Source: Erythrobacter sp. F6033 (GTDB lineage Bacteria; Pseudomonadota; Alphaproteobacteria; Sphingomonadales; Sphingomonadaceae). Taken from it: DNA of 64,000 bases. Under the pieces are notes generated by a model, which made no database searches, was not told where the DNA came from, and saw only the letters and a program-made list of their open reading frames with translations. The stretch lies in the NCBI RefSeq assembly GCF_023016005.1, contig NZ_JALKAZ010000002.1, positions 310,001 to 374,000 of the forward strand. The letters run 5' to 3'. This document shows, piece after piece, positions 55,426-64,000 of this stretch; the stretch's first letter is position 1; each line of letters opens with the position of its first letter. Position numbers and translations under genes: made by a program.

Positions 55426-56060
55426 GCCAAGACCGCCTGATCGAAACCGAAGTACAAGCTCGCGCATACGTAAAAAGTATGGTGGGAGAAGCCGCGTTCG
55501 AGCGCGTCGAAAGACTTACGGCGTTGTTGCTGGCTGAAAATCAGCGTCAGAACCTTATCAGCAAGGCTTCTGAATCGCAGATCTGGCAGCGCCACATGGC
55601 TGATAGCGCGCAGTTGCTAGAGCATGTTCCACGTGAAACACTCAATGCAACCTCTGATCCATGGTTGGACCTGGGCACAGGGGCGGGTCCACCAGGCTTG
55701 GTAATCGCGGCACTGCTTCCTGACTTGCCTGTTTGTCTTGTTGAGTCCCGCGGGCGGAGGGTCGAGTTTCTTCAGAGTTGTGTGGATGAACTTGGATTAT
55801 CGCAATGCCGGGTGATTGGTGACCGATTGGAGCGAATCGAACCATTCCCGGTAAATGTCATTTCGGCACGTGCTTTTGCTCCTTTAGATAAGCTCCTTCG
55901 GTTATCCGCACCCTTCTCCACAGGGGCTACACGCTACCTCTTGCCGAAAGGGCGGTCTGCGGCGCACGAATTGAAACAACAGAAAAAACCGATTCGAGCG
56001 ATGTTTCACGTGGAACAATCGTTGACCGATCGCGAAGCAGGCATCATCGTAAGCACCTGA
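55422..56060 (+). CDS. rsmG: 16S rRNA (guanine527-N7)-methyltransferase RsmG
   Basis: 212 residues from GTG 55422, which overlaps mnmG by 4 bp. [26 protein letters not shown] and [19 protein letters not shown] give the SAM-binding site. Methylates 16S rRNA. Two parS sites lie inside the coding sequence, encoding HVPRETL and MFHVEQ. Confidence 0.96.
   Translation: MSQDRLIETEVQARAYVKSMVGEAAFERVERLTALLLAENQRQNLISKASESQIWQRHMADSAQLLEHVPRETLNATSDPWLDLGTGAGPPGLVIAALLPDLPVCLVESRGRRVEFLQSCVDELGLSQCRVIGDRLERIEPFPVNVISARAFAPLDKLLRLSAPFSTGATRYLLPKGRSAAHELKQQKKPIRAMFHVEQSLTDREAGIIVST
55625..55640. other. parS centromere site 2 (inside rsmG)
   Basis: TGTTCCACGTGAAACA, matching the parS consensus TGTTNCACGTGAAACA. 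It lies in frame within rsmG, where it encodes part of HVPRET, so the gene tolerates the site. Confidence 0.88.
56002..56017. other. parS centromere site 3 (3' end of rsmG)
   Basis: TGTTTCACGTGGAACA, one mismatch from the palindromic consensus. It lies near the 3' end of rsmG, encoding MFHVEQ, and about 100 bp before parA. Confidence 0.85.
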
Positions 56061-56114
56061 ACGACGCGATTTGTGCAAATGGGCACTGAAATCGGCCCAA
56101 AAGGTGAGAAAACC

Positions 56115-56891
56115 ATGCTGACAATTGCCATTGCGAACCAAAAAGGCGGTGTTGGAAAGACGACGACTGCTATCAATATGGCGACAGCAATGGCTGCGAC
56201 CGGCTGGCGCACACTCTTGATTGATCTTGATCCCCAAGGGAATGCCTCGACGGGAATGGGTGTGGATTCCGCATCGCGCGACCTATCGAGCTATGACCTA
56301 TTGGTGGATGAAATTCCCCTCATCGACGCTACTGTCACAACGAGTATTCCGGGTCTGGATATTGTGCCGGCAACTCAGGATCTAAGCGGGGCTGAGATCG
56401 AGCTTGTATCAGTCGAAGAGCGCACCGCACGTTTACGCAATGCACTCGATAAGCATTCAGGGCACGACGTGTGCTTTATCGATTGCCCGCCTTCGCTTGG
56501 GTTGCTCACACTAAACGCACTTTGTGCAGCCGATACGCTGTTGGTGCCGTTGCAATGCGAGTTTTTCGCACTCGAAGGGCTCAGTCAGTTGCTTCAAACC
56601 ATTGAACAGGTTCAACAACGATTTAATCCGTCGCTCGATATTATTGGCGTCGCACTTACCATGTATGACCGCCGCAACCGTTTGACGGACCAGGTTTCCG
56701 ATGATGTACGGGAATGTTTGGGAGATTTGGTGTTTGATACGGTAATTCCGCGCAATGTGCGGCTTTCGGAAGCGCCAAGTCATGGTTTACCCGCGCTTGT
56801 TTATGATCATTCCTGCACCGGTAGCCGCGCCTATATTGCCTTGGCGCGCGAGCTGATTGGTCGTTTCCCACCTGAAAGGAAAGCCGCATGA
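56115..56891 (+). CDS. parA: Chromosome partition ATPase ParA
   Basis: 258 residues from ATG 56115, with AAGGTGAG upstream. Deviant Walker A KGGVGKTT at residues 10-17 (AIANQKGGVGKTTTAINMA), LIDLDPQGNASTG, and FIDCPPSLGLLTLNAL are ParA/Soj hallmarks. Dynamically moves the ParB-parS complex during segregation. Overlaps parB by 4 bp. Confidence 0.98.
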   Translation: MLTIAIANQKGGVGKTTTAINMATAMAATGWRTLLIDLDPQGNASTGMGVDSASRDLSSYDLLVDEIPLIDATVTTSIPGLDIVPATQDLSGAEIELVSVEERTARLRNALDKHSGHDVCFIDCPPSLGLLTLNALCAADTLLVPLQCEFFALEGLSQLLQTIEQVQQRFNPSLDIIGVALTMYDRRNRLTDQVSDDVRECLGDLVFDTVIPRNVRLSEAPSHGLPALVYDHSCTGSRAYIALARELIGRFPPERKAA

Positions 56892-57865
56892 GCAAGAGCA
56901 GCGATCCCATTCGTTTTTCAGTGCCGCAGCGCAGCCCGGCAGATAAAAAGAAGAAGCTCGGCAAAGGGTTGGGCGCCCTTCTGGGGGAAACGAAGCGAGA
57001 GGAACCTCTCGTTCGTGATGAAGTGACAGGTGAGCCCGTTTTGTCGAAGGCACCTAGTGATTCTTCGCTTCAGTCGCTCTCAGTTGCATCTATCAAACCC
57101 CTGCCGGGGAACCCTCGTAAGCATTTTGATCAGGATGCTCTGGAGGAACTGGCCGCTTCGATTGCAAAGCGCGGCGTAATCCAGCCTATTATCGTGCGGC
57201 CGCTTTCGTCGGGCAAATATGAACTTGTCGCGGGTGAGCGTCGTTGGCGGGCAGCGCAAAAGGCGCGGCTGCACAATATTCCTGCGCTCGTTAGAGATTT
57301 GGATAATCGCGAGGTTATGGCGCTTGCGCTGATTGAAAACCTACAGCGCGAGGATTTAAATCCTGTTGAAGAAGCGCGGGCTTATAAAAGACTTGCAGAT
57401 CAAGAGGGCATGACTCAGGCGGAAATCGCCAGGATGGTCGAGAAATCGCGCAGCCATGTCGCGAATACTCAGCGGCTGCTTAATCTCCCCGAGAAAGTCT
57501 TAGATCTCGTGGAGGGCGGAAAACTCTCCATGGGTCATGCTCGGGCGCTGATTGGACAGGACGACGCAGCAAACCTCGCTGATAAAGCGGTGAACGACAA
57601 TCTTTCTGTCCGTGAAATCGAGAAACTCGTCCGAAAGTTGGCAAGGGCTGTCAATCCAAAGCCTGCATCACCCAAATCCTCGCAGGGTGAGCAAGCGGCC
57701 AATGCTGATATAGCGGCCGTCCAAAACCATCTTGAGGAATTCCTTGGATTGCCCGTCAGGATTAAGTCTGATGATGATCCGAGGACTGGCACAGTATCGA
57801 TCCGCTACGCGTCGCTCGATCAACTGGACTTGGTTTGTCAGCGCCTCACCGGCGGTGAATTCTAG
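56888..57865 (+). CDS. parB: Chromosome partition protein ParB
   Basis: 325 residues. N-terminal basic stretch KKKLGKGLGALLGE, the CTPase core with GNPRKHFD, GVIQPIIVRP, ELVAGERRWRAAQKA and LIENLQREDLNPVEEA, then a helix-turn-helix TQAEIARMVEKSRSHVANTQRLLNLP that reads parS, and a C-terminal dimerisation tail. Binds the three parS sites and, by family, PopZ. Confidence 0.98.
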   Translation: MSKSSDPIRFSVPQRSPADKKKKLGKGLGALLGETKREEPLVRDEVTGEPVLSKAPSDSSLQSLSVASIKPLPGNPRKHFDQDALEELAASIAKRGVIQPIIVRPLSSGKYELVAGERRWRAAQKARLHNIPALVRDLDNREVMALALIENLQREDLNPVEEARAYKRLADQEGMTQAEIARMVEKSRSHVANTQRLLNLPEKVLDLVEGGKLSMGHARALIGQDDAANLADKAVNDNLSVREIEKLVRKLARAVNPKPASPKSSQGEQAANADIAAVQNHLEEFLGLPVRIKSDDDPRTGTVSIRYASLDQLDLVCQRLTGGEF

Positions 57866-57867
57866 CA

Positions 57868-57912
57868 AAAGAAAAGCGCTAAACCTCTGTTCTAAAGAGG
57901 TTTAGCGCTCAT
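57868..57912. terminator. Bidirectional terminator hairpin after parB
   Basis: AGCGCTAAACCTCT (57875-57888) and AGAGGTTTAGCGCT (57896-57909) form a perfect 14-bp stem with a 7-nt loop. On the minus strand a TTTCTTTTG run follows; on the plus strand the tail is T-poor. It separates the convergent parB and glycine-zipper genes. Confidence 0.75.
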
Positions 57913-57976
57913 ACTGTTCTTTCGGAGAGGTTCCAGAAGTTGCGCTGCGCAACTTTTGAATGCCTCTATTCCGCTA

Positions 57977-58903
57977 TCATTTAATCATCTTGATTGGGCG
58001 TGGTGCGCGCGAAGGCGCAACCCGAACAGGCTGCTGTTTGATCATTTTGATCGGCTGTGGATTGGCTGTTGGTACCGGCATAGGAGCCTCGATCTGACGG
58101 ATGGCGCCAGGCACTTCGTAGGTCTCTTCACGAACAGTCTCGCGTACAATCACACGCTGTTGCTGCTCATAACGGACCGGCACATAGACGATCTGCTGCG
58201 GCGGTTGGTATGTATAGGAATAGGCTGGCGCGTAGCTGTATTGCACAGGTGCGGCGTAGACTTGGTGACCATAGCCGTATGCAGGCGCAGGAATGGTGCG
58301 GGTGGCGATGTGGTGACCACCTCGGCCGTGTTGCGAAAGATAAGCATCCAGGGCTGCGGCACAGTCATAGCGCTCGCCCTTCTTGCCACCGCCGATCAGG
58401 CTGCCCAAAAGCAAACCACCAAGTCCGCCAGTGCCTGCACCGATCAAGGTTCCGCCGAGTCGATCGCCAGCTCCAGCGACACGGTTGCCGATAATACCAC
58501 CGGCAACAGCGCCTAGCAGGCTGCCAATGATCCCGCCCTTTTCTTTTTCACCGCGACCATTGGTGCGGCGCTCACATTCTTCGATCCACTGGTCGCGTTC
58601 AAAAACGGTGGCCGTTGGCGAGTGAGCGTAGGAATAGTGAGGCTGAGCCGCGTATTCGCGCTCGCTCTCGTAATACTCTGTGGCTGGGGCGCTATGTTCA
58701 ATCCGGCGAGTGCGAACAATGGTTTCCACCCCATCCGGACCAACAGAAGTGTCGGTGTAATCCTGCTGTACGGGCCCCGACCGATATTCGCTCGGCAATT
58801 GCGAGAGTTCGGCATCGCTCAATTGAGCAGCTGCCGGGCTGGCAATGGCAATTGCGGACGCAGAAAGTGCAATGCCGGCAAAGGTGCGGGTCGTACGAGA
58901 CAT
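57977..58903 (-). CDS. Glycine-zipper outer-membrane-type protein
   Basis: 308 residues from ATG 58903, with GGGGA upstream. Signal peptide ends at PAAAQ. A Gly-rich hydrophobic region (GGIIGSLLGAVAGGIIGNRVAGAG and GGLGGLLLGSLIGGG) is the glycine zipper 2TM pattern. A Tyr/Pro-rich stretch follows, and the C-terminus repeats PIKMIK twice (QPIKMIKQQPVRVAPSRAP then RPIKMIK). Probably an envelope structural protein. Confidence 0.85.
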   Translation of the reverse strand: MSRTTRTFAGIALSASAIAIASPAAAQLSDAELSQLPSEYRSGPVQQDYTDTSVGPDGVETIVRTRRIEHSAPATEYYESEREYAAQPHYSYAHSPTATVFERDQWIEECERRTNGRGEKEKGGIIGSLLGAVAGGIIGNRVAGAGDRLGGTLIGAGTGGLGGLLLGSLIGGGKKGERYDCAAALDAYLSQHGRGGHHIATRTIPAPAYGYGHQVYAAPVQYSYAPAYSYTYQPPQQIVYVPVRYEQQQRVIVRETVREETYEVPGAIRQIEAPMPVPTANPQPIKMIKQQPVRVAPSRAPRPIKMIK

Positions 58904-59052
58904 TTTGATTCCCCTGAGTGAGACGCACGAGGCTGGCTCGCACAGTTTAACTTGGTTAGCCAAATGTTTACCATCGCAAAAGGCAATTGCCCAAGCGCGG
59001 TGTAAAGCCTTGTCTCGTTTCGGGGCGTTTGCGCGCCTTGATTTGAATGAAA

Positions 59053-59550
59053 TCAGACCCGATCGGCCAAAAGGTCAGCCAGTCTCTCTAGCCCGGCCGC
59101 ATCTTCAGCCGAGAAACGGCCAGGACTCGGACTGTCCAGATCAATCACCCCAACCACTTCACCGTCTCGCGTCACCGGTACCACAAGCTCTGAACGGCTC
59201 GCTGAATCGCAGGCGATGTGCCCCGGGAATGCATGGACATCTTCGACAAGCTGGGTTTGACGCGACGATGCGGCTGCTCCGCAAACGCCTCTATCAAGCG
59301 GAATGCGGATACAGGCCGGGCGCCCGACAAACGGGCCAAGCACCAATTCCTGTCCCTGTGACTTCGCAGGCGCAATCCGGTAAAATCCAGCCCAATTTAA
59401 GTCTGGCACAAATTCCCAGATCAGCGCAGCCACGTTGGCCATATTGGCGATTGGGTCTGGTTCGCCCGCGGTCAAAGCATCTGCCGCATCGCATAATTGG
59501 CGGTATCGTTCGGCCGTGTCGAGCGCATCATCGGGTTTGAAATCGTACAT
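59053..59550 (-). CDS. msrC: Free methionine-(R)-sulfoxide reductase (GAF-type)
   Basis: 165 residues. GAF domain with GPFVGRPACIRIPLDRGVCGAA and HIACDSASRSELVVPV. Cys80, Cys90 and Cys114 correspond to the three catalytic cysteines of E. coli fRMsr (84, 94 and 118). Reduces oxidised free methionine in the cytoplasm. Single gene. Confidence 0.93.
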   Translation of the reverse strand: MYDFKPDDALDTAERYRQLCDAADALTAGEPDPIANMANVAALIWEFVPDLNWAGFYRIAPAKSQGQELVLGPFVGRPACIRIPLDRGVCGAAASSRQTQLVEDVHAFPGHIACDSASRSELVVPVTRDGEVVGVIDLDSPSPGRFSAEDAAGLERLADLLADRV

Positions 59551-59612
59551 TGCGCTTCCTTGCGAGCGTTGAACTGTTGCCGCAAGCGTTTTGCGGCTCT
59601 ACTTCCATCCAC

Positions 59613-61097
59613 ATGGCTATTCTTCGCAAACTCGCAATCGCTTTGCTCGTCCTGATTCTGATTCTGGGCGTCGCATTCTTTTTCCTATCGCGCGGCGACA
59701 CCGCTGATCTTTCGGTCGATGAAGTCGCTGGTACGGAGCCTGTGCTTCAAGCGCCTGAGGCGGAGAGTTTCCCAACCGTACAGATTGCGAAACCGGTTGG
59801 CTGGAAAGAGGGCGAGCTGCCAATTCCTGCTGATGGGATGACAGTGAACCGATTTGCAGAAGGTCTGGAGCACCCACGTGTTCTATACGCACTTCCGAAT
59901 GGCGATGTTCTTGTGACGCTGACCCGATCGCCAAAAACCGACGATGACGGCGAAGGCGGTTTCATGGATACGGTGCGCGGCTGGGTCGCATCCTATTTGT
60001 TTTCAGAAGCCGGGGCATCCGGCGATTCGCCCAATCAGATTGTGCTGCTTCGCGATGAAGATGGTGATGGAGCCGCAGAAACACAGATTGTTATCCGCGA
60101 AGAGGGGCTCGATTCTCCTTCGGGTCTGAGCTGGCGGGATGACACACTCTATGTTGCCAATCATGATGCCGTTTTGGCCTTCGACTATGAGCTCGGAAGT
60201 GACGCGGTAACGGGCGAAGGCCGCAAATTGATGGATCTCGCTCCGGGTGGCGGACACTGGATGCGGAATATGGAAATTCATCCGGATGGCGACCGGCTCT
60301 ATGTCGCTGTCGGTTCGGTCAGCAATATCGGTGAAAGCGGCATGGCGGTTGAAGAAGGCCGCGCGATGATTTTGGAGTACAACCTGGAAACCGATCGTCA
60401 GCGCCAGTTCGCGGCGGGCCTGCGCAATGCGAACGGACTGGATTTCAGCCCATGGTCGGGCGAGCTTTGGACGACAGTCAATGAACGCGATATGCTTGGC
60501 TCCGATCTGGTGCCTGACTACCTCACCAATGTACCGGTTGGCGCCCATTACGGTTGGCCGTGGCTCTACTATAAAAACAACATTGACCGCCGAGTGAAGG
60601 CGCCGATGCCGGCGTATCTTATGGAATATACGCGCAATCCCGAATTTGCACTCGGGCCACATGTTGCGGCGCTCGGGTTGGTTTTCACCGCAGAAGGCCA
60701 CCGGATGGGCGATGGTATGAACAGCGGTGCTTTCATCGCTCGTCACGGTTCCTGGAATCGCAAGCCGCCATCGGGGTATGACGTTGTCTATGTCGAGTTT
60801 GACGAGCGGGGCAACCCGACTGGTAAGCCCGTTACTGTCCTGGGCGGCTTTTTAAACGAAGATGGCACGACCAAAGGGCGCCCGACATGGGTGGAATGGG
60901 CCGGAGATGGCTCGCTGCTCGTATCAGACGATACAGCCGGGATCATTTGGCGGACGGTCGCACCGAACGCAGAGCCCGGTGCAGGGATTGAACGCCTAAC
61001 CGGACGATCATTGCCTCCGCAACGCGAATTGCGTGATCCGCAGGCGATCTTCGAAGAAGACTACTTGCGGACCCAAGCAGGGCAGGAAATCGACTAG
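59613..61097 (+). CDS. PQQ-dependent sugar dehydrogenase-like protein (membrane-anchored)
   Basis: 494 residues from ATG 59613. Hydrophobic anchor MAILRKLAIALLVLILILG, then a six-bladed propeller with LEHPRVLYALPNGDVLVTL, GLRNANGLDFSPWSGELW, GAHYGWPWLYY and HGSWNRKPPSGYDV, matching the L-sorbosone dehydrogenase/SGD family. Probably oxidises a sugar in the periplasm with PQQ; substrate and PQQ synthesis genes not seen. Confidence 0.9.
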   Translation: MAILRKLAIALLVLILILGVAFFFLSRGDTADLSVDEVAGTEPVLQAPEAESFPTVQIAKPVGWKEGELPIPADGMTVNRFAEGLEHPRVLYALPNGDVLVTLTRSPKTDDDGEGGFMDTVRGWVASYLFSEAGASGDSPNQIVLLRDEDGDGAAETQIVIREEGLDSPSGLSWRDDTLYVANHDAVLAFDYELGSDAVTGEGRKLMDLAPGGGHWMRNMEIHPDGDRLYVAVGSVSNIGESGMAVEEGRAMILEYNLETDRQRQFAAGLRNANGLDFSPWSGELWTTVNERDMLGSDLVPDYLTNVPVGAHYGWPWLYYKNNIDRRVKAPMPAYLMEYTRNPEFALGPHVAALGLVFTAEGHRMGDGMNSGAFIARHGSWNRKPPSGYDVVYVEFDERGNPTGKPVTVLGGFLNEDGTTKGRPTWVEWAGDGSLLVSDDTAGIIWRTVAPNAEPGAGIERLTGRSLPPQRELRDPQAIFEEDYLRTQAGQEID

Positions 61098-61101
61098 GCC
61101 T

Positions 61102-62844
61102 TTATCCGGCGAGTTGCTCGCTGGAAATCGCGTAGAGCAAGTCCGAACCCGCAATCGCCCCAGCCTTAAGGCCGAGTGCCTCGGGAACGATCCGGTCGAG
61201 GAAAAAGCGCGTGCTGACCGGTTTCGTCTTGGCCAGCGAAGGCGCGGCGCCATTGGCGACGGCCTCTGCCTGCTTCATCATTTGCCAGCCTGCTACAGCG
61301 ACGGCTGACATGGTGCAGAACGGAACACTGCCTGCGAGCCTATCATCGAGGCTCGCTTCGTCGCGCATCCAACGCGCAACATTTACGCATTCGGTTGCTA
61401 GCAAAGAAAGCGTAGCCTCGTTTGATGCGTCGCGGGCGATTTCATCGAACAGGCTGATCATCGCTTCGCCGCCTTCAAGGCCGAGTTTGCGTGTTACCAA
61501 GTCAGCGGCCTGTATGCCGTTGGTGCCTTCATAGATCGGAGCGATGCGCGAATCGCGCCAATGCTGGGCAGCGCCAGTTTCCTCAACGAAGCCCATTCCG
61601 CCGTGGATTTGAATACCGATCCCGGTAACCTCGACGCCGACATCTGTGCCCCACGCTTTAAGCATTGGAACAAGGATTTCGGCGCGATTTCCTGCGTCAG
61701 CATTGCCGATTGCCCCGCGATCGACTTGGCCCGCGCAATAATACAGCAGTGCGCGTACGGCCTCGGTTAGGGCTTTCATGCGCAGGATCATGCGCCGCAC
61801 ATCGGGGTGCTCGATAATCGCGACCGGTGTTTTGTCCGGGGACCCTGCGCGGGCCGATTGCACTCGGTCCATTGCATAGGAAATCGCTTGCTGAGTGGCA
61901 CGTTCGGCGATTTGCGTGCCTTGGTTGCCGACATTGATCCGTGCATTGTTCATCATCGTGAACATGGCCATCAATCCGCGATTGGGCTCTCCGACGAGTT
62001 CGCCAATGCATTCATCATTGTCGCCATAGCTCATGACGCATGTGGGTGACGCATTGATGCCAAGCTTATGTTCCAAACTGACGCAGCGCAGATCGTTGCG
62101 GTTGCCGAGAGAGCCATCGGTGTTGACGTGATATTTCGGGACCACGAACAGCGAAATACCGCGCGAGCCTTCAGGCGCGTCAGGCAAACGCGCCAGGACG
62201 AGGTGAATGATATTCTCGGCAAGTTCGTGCTCACCCCAAGTGATGTAGATCTTTTGGCCTTTGATCTTGTACTTGCCAGCATGCTCTCCGTTTTCGATGG
62301 GCATAGCGGTTGATCGGAGCGCGCCAACGTCGCTGCCCGCGGCTGGCTCTGTCAGGTTCATGGTGCCTGACCATTTGCCGCTTACGAGATCAGGCAGATA
62401 GATTGCCTGCTGATCGGCGCTTCCGTGATGCTCCAGAGCTTCAATTGCGCCAACAGACAGCATCGGCAGCAGGCAAAACGCCATATTTGCCGACCCCAGG
62501 TTCTCAAGCACATTGCAAGACAAGGTAAAGGGAAGGCCTTGCCCGCCATGCGCCTCCGGCGATGCAATCGCATTCCATCCTTGCTCGACATAGGATTCGT
62601 AGGCCTCTTTGAACCCGTGAGGCAGTCGGACCACGCCATTTTCCAGTTTCGCACCTTCCAAATCGCCAATCCGGTTCAGCGGCGCGAACTCGCCTGCAGC
62701 AAACTGACCGACACCGTCGACAATCGCTTCGACCAGATCAGCCTCCGCATGGGCGAATTTTTCAGAAGCCGCGATCTCTTCAATTCCTGCATTCACGCGA
62801 ATGGCGAGCAGTTGATCTTGGGTTGGGGGCGTAAAAGGTGTCAC
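61102..62844 (-). CDS. Acyl-CoA dehydrogenase, large type with C-terminal extension
   Basis: 580 residues, longer than ordinary acyl-CoA dehydrogenases because of the extra C-terminal domain. LTEPAAGSDVGALRSTA, the FAD region, and PIYEGTNGIQAADLV with the catalytic Glu are visible. Probably acts in fatty-acid beta-oxidation. GTG start at 62844 with AGGA further upstream. Converges with the sugar dehydrogenase gene (4-bp gap). Confidence 0.93.
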   Translation of the reverse strand: MTPFTPPTQDQLLAIRVNAGIEEIAASEKFAHAEADLVEAIVDGVGQFAAGEFAPLNRIGDLEGAKLENGVVRLPHGFKEAYESYVEQGWNAIASPEAHGGQGLPFTLSCNVLENLGSANMAFCLLPMLSVGAIEALEHHGSADQQAIYLPDLVSGKWSGTMNLTEPAAGSDVGALRSTAMPIENGEHAGKYKIKGQKIYITWGEHELAENIIHLVLARLPDAPEGSRGISLFVVPKYHVNTDGSLGNRNDLRCVSLEHKLGINASPTCVMSYGDNDECIGELVGEPNRGLMAMFTMMNNARINVGNQGTQIAERATQQAISYAMDRVQSARAGSPDKTPVAIIEHPDVRRMILRMKALTEAVRALLYYCAGQVDRGAIGNADAGNRAEILVPMLKAWGTDVGVEVTGIGIQIHGGMGFVEETGAAQHWRDSRIAPIYEGTNGIQAADLVTRKLGLEGGEAMISLFDEIARDASNEATLSLLATECVNVARWMRDEASLDDRLAGSVPFCTMSAVAVAGWQMMKQAEAVANGAAPSLAKTKPVSTRFFLDRIVPEALGLKAGAIAGSDLLYAISSEQLAG

Positions 62845-62936
62845 GGGCGTGTTCGTCCTGTTTGGGTGGGGCGCAAATTGAGCGGAAAAGCGCGTTTCGC
62901 TTGGCAGCGCTTCTCCAAGAATATAGCGACCAACGC

Positions 62937-63875
62937 ATGAGCGGCAAGAACGTTACGGAAGTGGTGCTGGCGGATGCAGATGGGATTGCGAGGGCGGCCG
63001 CGATTCTCGAATCGGGAGGTCTTGTCGCTGTTCCGACCGAGACGGTTTACGGCCTTGCCGCACGAGCGGATAGCGCAGACACCGTGGCGAAGATTTACGC
63101 TGCCAAAGGCCGGCCAGATTTCAATCCGCTGATCGTCCATGTCAGGGATGCGGAGCATGCTTCCACCTTTGCTGTGATGGATACGAAGGCCCGCGAGCTG
63201 GCGGACCAATATTGGCCCGGACCGCTGACACTTGTTGTGCCAAGGCTCTCAAGTGCCGTTCTCGCTCCGGCAGTGACCGCGGGTCTTTCCACACTTGCCA
63301 TTCGCGCGCCCTCGCATCCGGTGATGCAGGCATTACTTGCTGCGGTGCCGTTCCCGCTTGCCGCTCCTTCTGCCAACCGCAGCGGGTTTATCAGCCCGAC
63401 AACTGCAGAGCACGTTGTCAGATCCCTTGATGGGCGGATTGATCTCGTGCTTGATGGCGGGGCGACCACGGCCGGTGTCGAATCGACTATTGCTGCGATA
63501 CGCGAGGATGGCAGTGTCGAAGAACTCCGCCCCGGACCAATCGAGTTGGATAGCCGCGCGCGGGGATCATCACCCGGCGAGGGAATAGAAGCTCCCGGAC
63601 AGCTCGCAAGCCACTATGCTCCAGGGAAACCCGTGCGGCTTGATGCGCAAATAGTTGCGCCAGACGAGTTTTGGATCGGGTTTGGTGGATTGAGTGGGGA
63701 CTGCAATCTGTCACCGTCCGGCGACCTCACCGAAGCAGCAGCGCGCCTGTACGATTGTCTGCATCTCGGCGCCGCTTCCGAAAAGCCCCGTATCGCGGTT
63801 GCACCTGTACCCGAAGTGGGTATCGGACGAGCGATAAATGACCGTTTGCGTAGAGCGGCTACGCCTGCGGACTAG
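62937..63875 (+). CDS. tsaC: L-threonylcarbamoyladenylate synthase (Sua5/TsaC)
   Basis: 312 residues from ATG 62937. The YrdC domain carries VAVPTETVYGLAARAD, KGRPDFNPLIVHV and PSANRSGFISPT; the added C-terminal Sua5 domain begins around the GQLASHYAPGKPV linker. Makes threonylcarbamoyl-AMP for the t6A modification at tRNA position 37. Its stop codon overlaps the stop of the convergent minus-strand gene by two bases. Confidence 0.95.
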   Translation: MSGKNVTEVVLADADGIARAAAILESGGLVAVPTETVYGLAARADSADTVAKIYAAKGRPDFNPLIVHVRDAEHASTFAVMDTKARELADQYWPGPLTLVVPRLSSAVLAPAVTAGLSTLAIRAPSHPVMQALLAAVPFPLAAPSANRSGFISPTTAEHVVRSLDGRIDLVLDGGATTAGVESTIAAIREDGSVEELRPGPIELDSRARGSSPGEGIEAPGQLASHYAPGKPVRLDAQIVAPDEFWIGFGGLSGDCNLSPSGDLTEAAARLYDCLHLGAASEKPRIAVAPVPEVGIGRAINDRLRRAATPAD

Positions 63876-64000
63876 TCGTTGCTATCCGGTTCGACCGGAA
63901 GCGTGGGAATGAGCTCCTGCATAGCCCGGTAGGTTTTCTGCGCGTCATCGCAGGCCTTGCGGCTTCCATCCTGGCACTTGCGCAACTCCTTACCATAGCG
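63872..64000 (-). CDS. Hypothetical protein (partial, C-terminal 42 residues)
   Basis: The minus strand from the window edge reads 42 codons to a TAG at 63874-63872, ending RAMQELIPTLPVEPDSND. The piece contains two cysteines in KCQDGSRKACDDAQK. Upstream sequence is outside the window, so the family cannot be named. It overlaps the tsaC stop by 4 bases, and the stop codons share bases. Confidence 0.55.
   Translation of the reverse strand, partial: RYGKELRKCQDGSRKACDDAQKTYRAMQELIPTLPVEPDSND

Noticed and set aside
1..64000. tRNA, rRNA, CRISPR, insertion sequence or phage genes
   Set aside because: No cloverleaf-like T-loop in a plausible tRNA context, no repeat-spacer array and no transposase or integrase-like frame were recognised.

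Overview
This window looks like a chromosomal segment of a sphingomonad alphaproteobacterium, most likely Erythrobacteraceae (Erythrobacter/Altererythrobacter type). The evidence is gene content and order: a hemE-flanking replication-origin region, a mnmE-mnmG-rsmG-parA-parB cluster with parS sites, a PopZ homologue, an UrcA-family protein, a fused ThiS-ThiG and a SUF operon headed by an Rrf2 regulator. The assignment rests on recognised proteins and synteny, not on a database search. I see no rRNA, tRNA, CRISPR array, insertion sequence or prophage; the window is almost entirely densely packed core genes.

Layout, left to right. 1-5.8 kb: 5' part of xseA divergent from purD, a monohaem cytochrome c lipoprotein, a PfkB kinase, an EI24 membrane protein, a small lipoprotein and an internally duplicated protein with EF-hand-like loops. 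5.8-12.8 kb: a minus-strand SUF iron-sulfur operon (Rrf2 regulator, sufB, DUF559-like gene, exported protein, sufC, small exported protein, sufD, sufS, sufT, sufA), nearly all start/stop-overlapped, with a palindromic operator ahead of the regulator. 12.8-16.6 kb: two AraC regulators and a DUF885 lipoprotein. 16.6-27.3 kb: a candidate small RNA, pyrD, gamma-glutamyltransferase, acyl-CoA ligase, thiS-thiG, a MerC protein behind a Zur-like box, ctaA, cutA, a Tat-exported protein, rplM-rpsI. 27.3-40.5 kb: metallophosphoesterase, UrcA protein, a LytS/LytTR two-component pair, fumC, a PIMT-like gene with tolC, popZ, an S9 peptidase, (2Fe-2S) ferredoxin, CBS protein, erpA, xthA.

40.6-47.2 kb is one block of minus-strand genes (SleB hydrolase, DUF1491, thioesterase, ptsN, hpf, dnaQ, coaE, aroE, maf, ppsR) pointing away from a 337-bp non-coding gap at 47,180-47,516. 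This gap has DnaA-box-like motifs, an 11-bp inverted repeat and an AT-rich stretch, and is my candidate oriC. From 47.5 to 57.9 kb genes run almost all on the plus strand: hemE, hemJ, rho, a BLUF photoreceptor, mnmE, mnmG, rsmG, parA, parB. Three parS sites lie at 53.5, 55.6 and 56.0 kb, 6-8.5 kb from the candidate origin. Together with popZ at 35.3 kb this window carries the origin, centromere, partition proteins and a likely polar anchor. 57.9-64 kb: glycine-zipper protein, free-methionine-sulfoxide reductase, PQQ sugar dehydrogenase, acyl-CoA dehydrogenase, threonylcarbamoyl-AMP synthase and the 3' end of a further gene.

Nothing here is a clear unprecedented system. The most original signals are the exported and nuclease-fold-like genes built into the SUF operon, the tandemly duplicated EF-hand-like protein, the terminator-bounded small RNA candidate, and several uncharacterised palindromes or leader hairpins.
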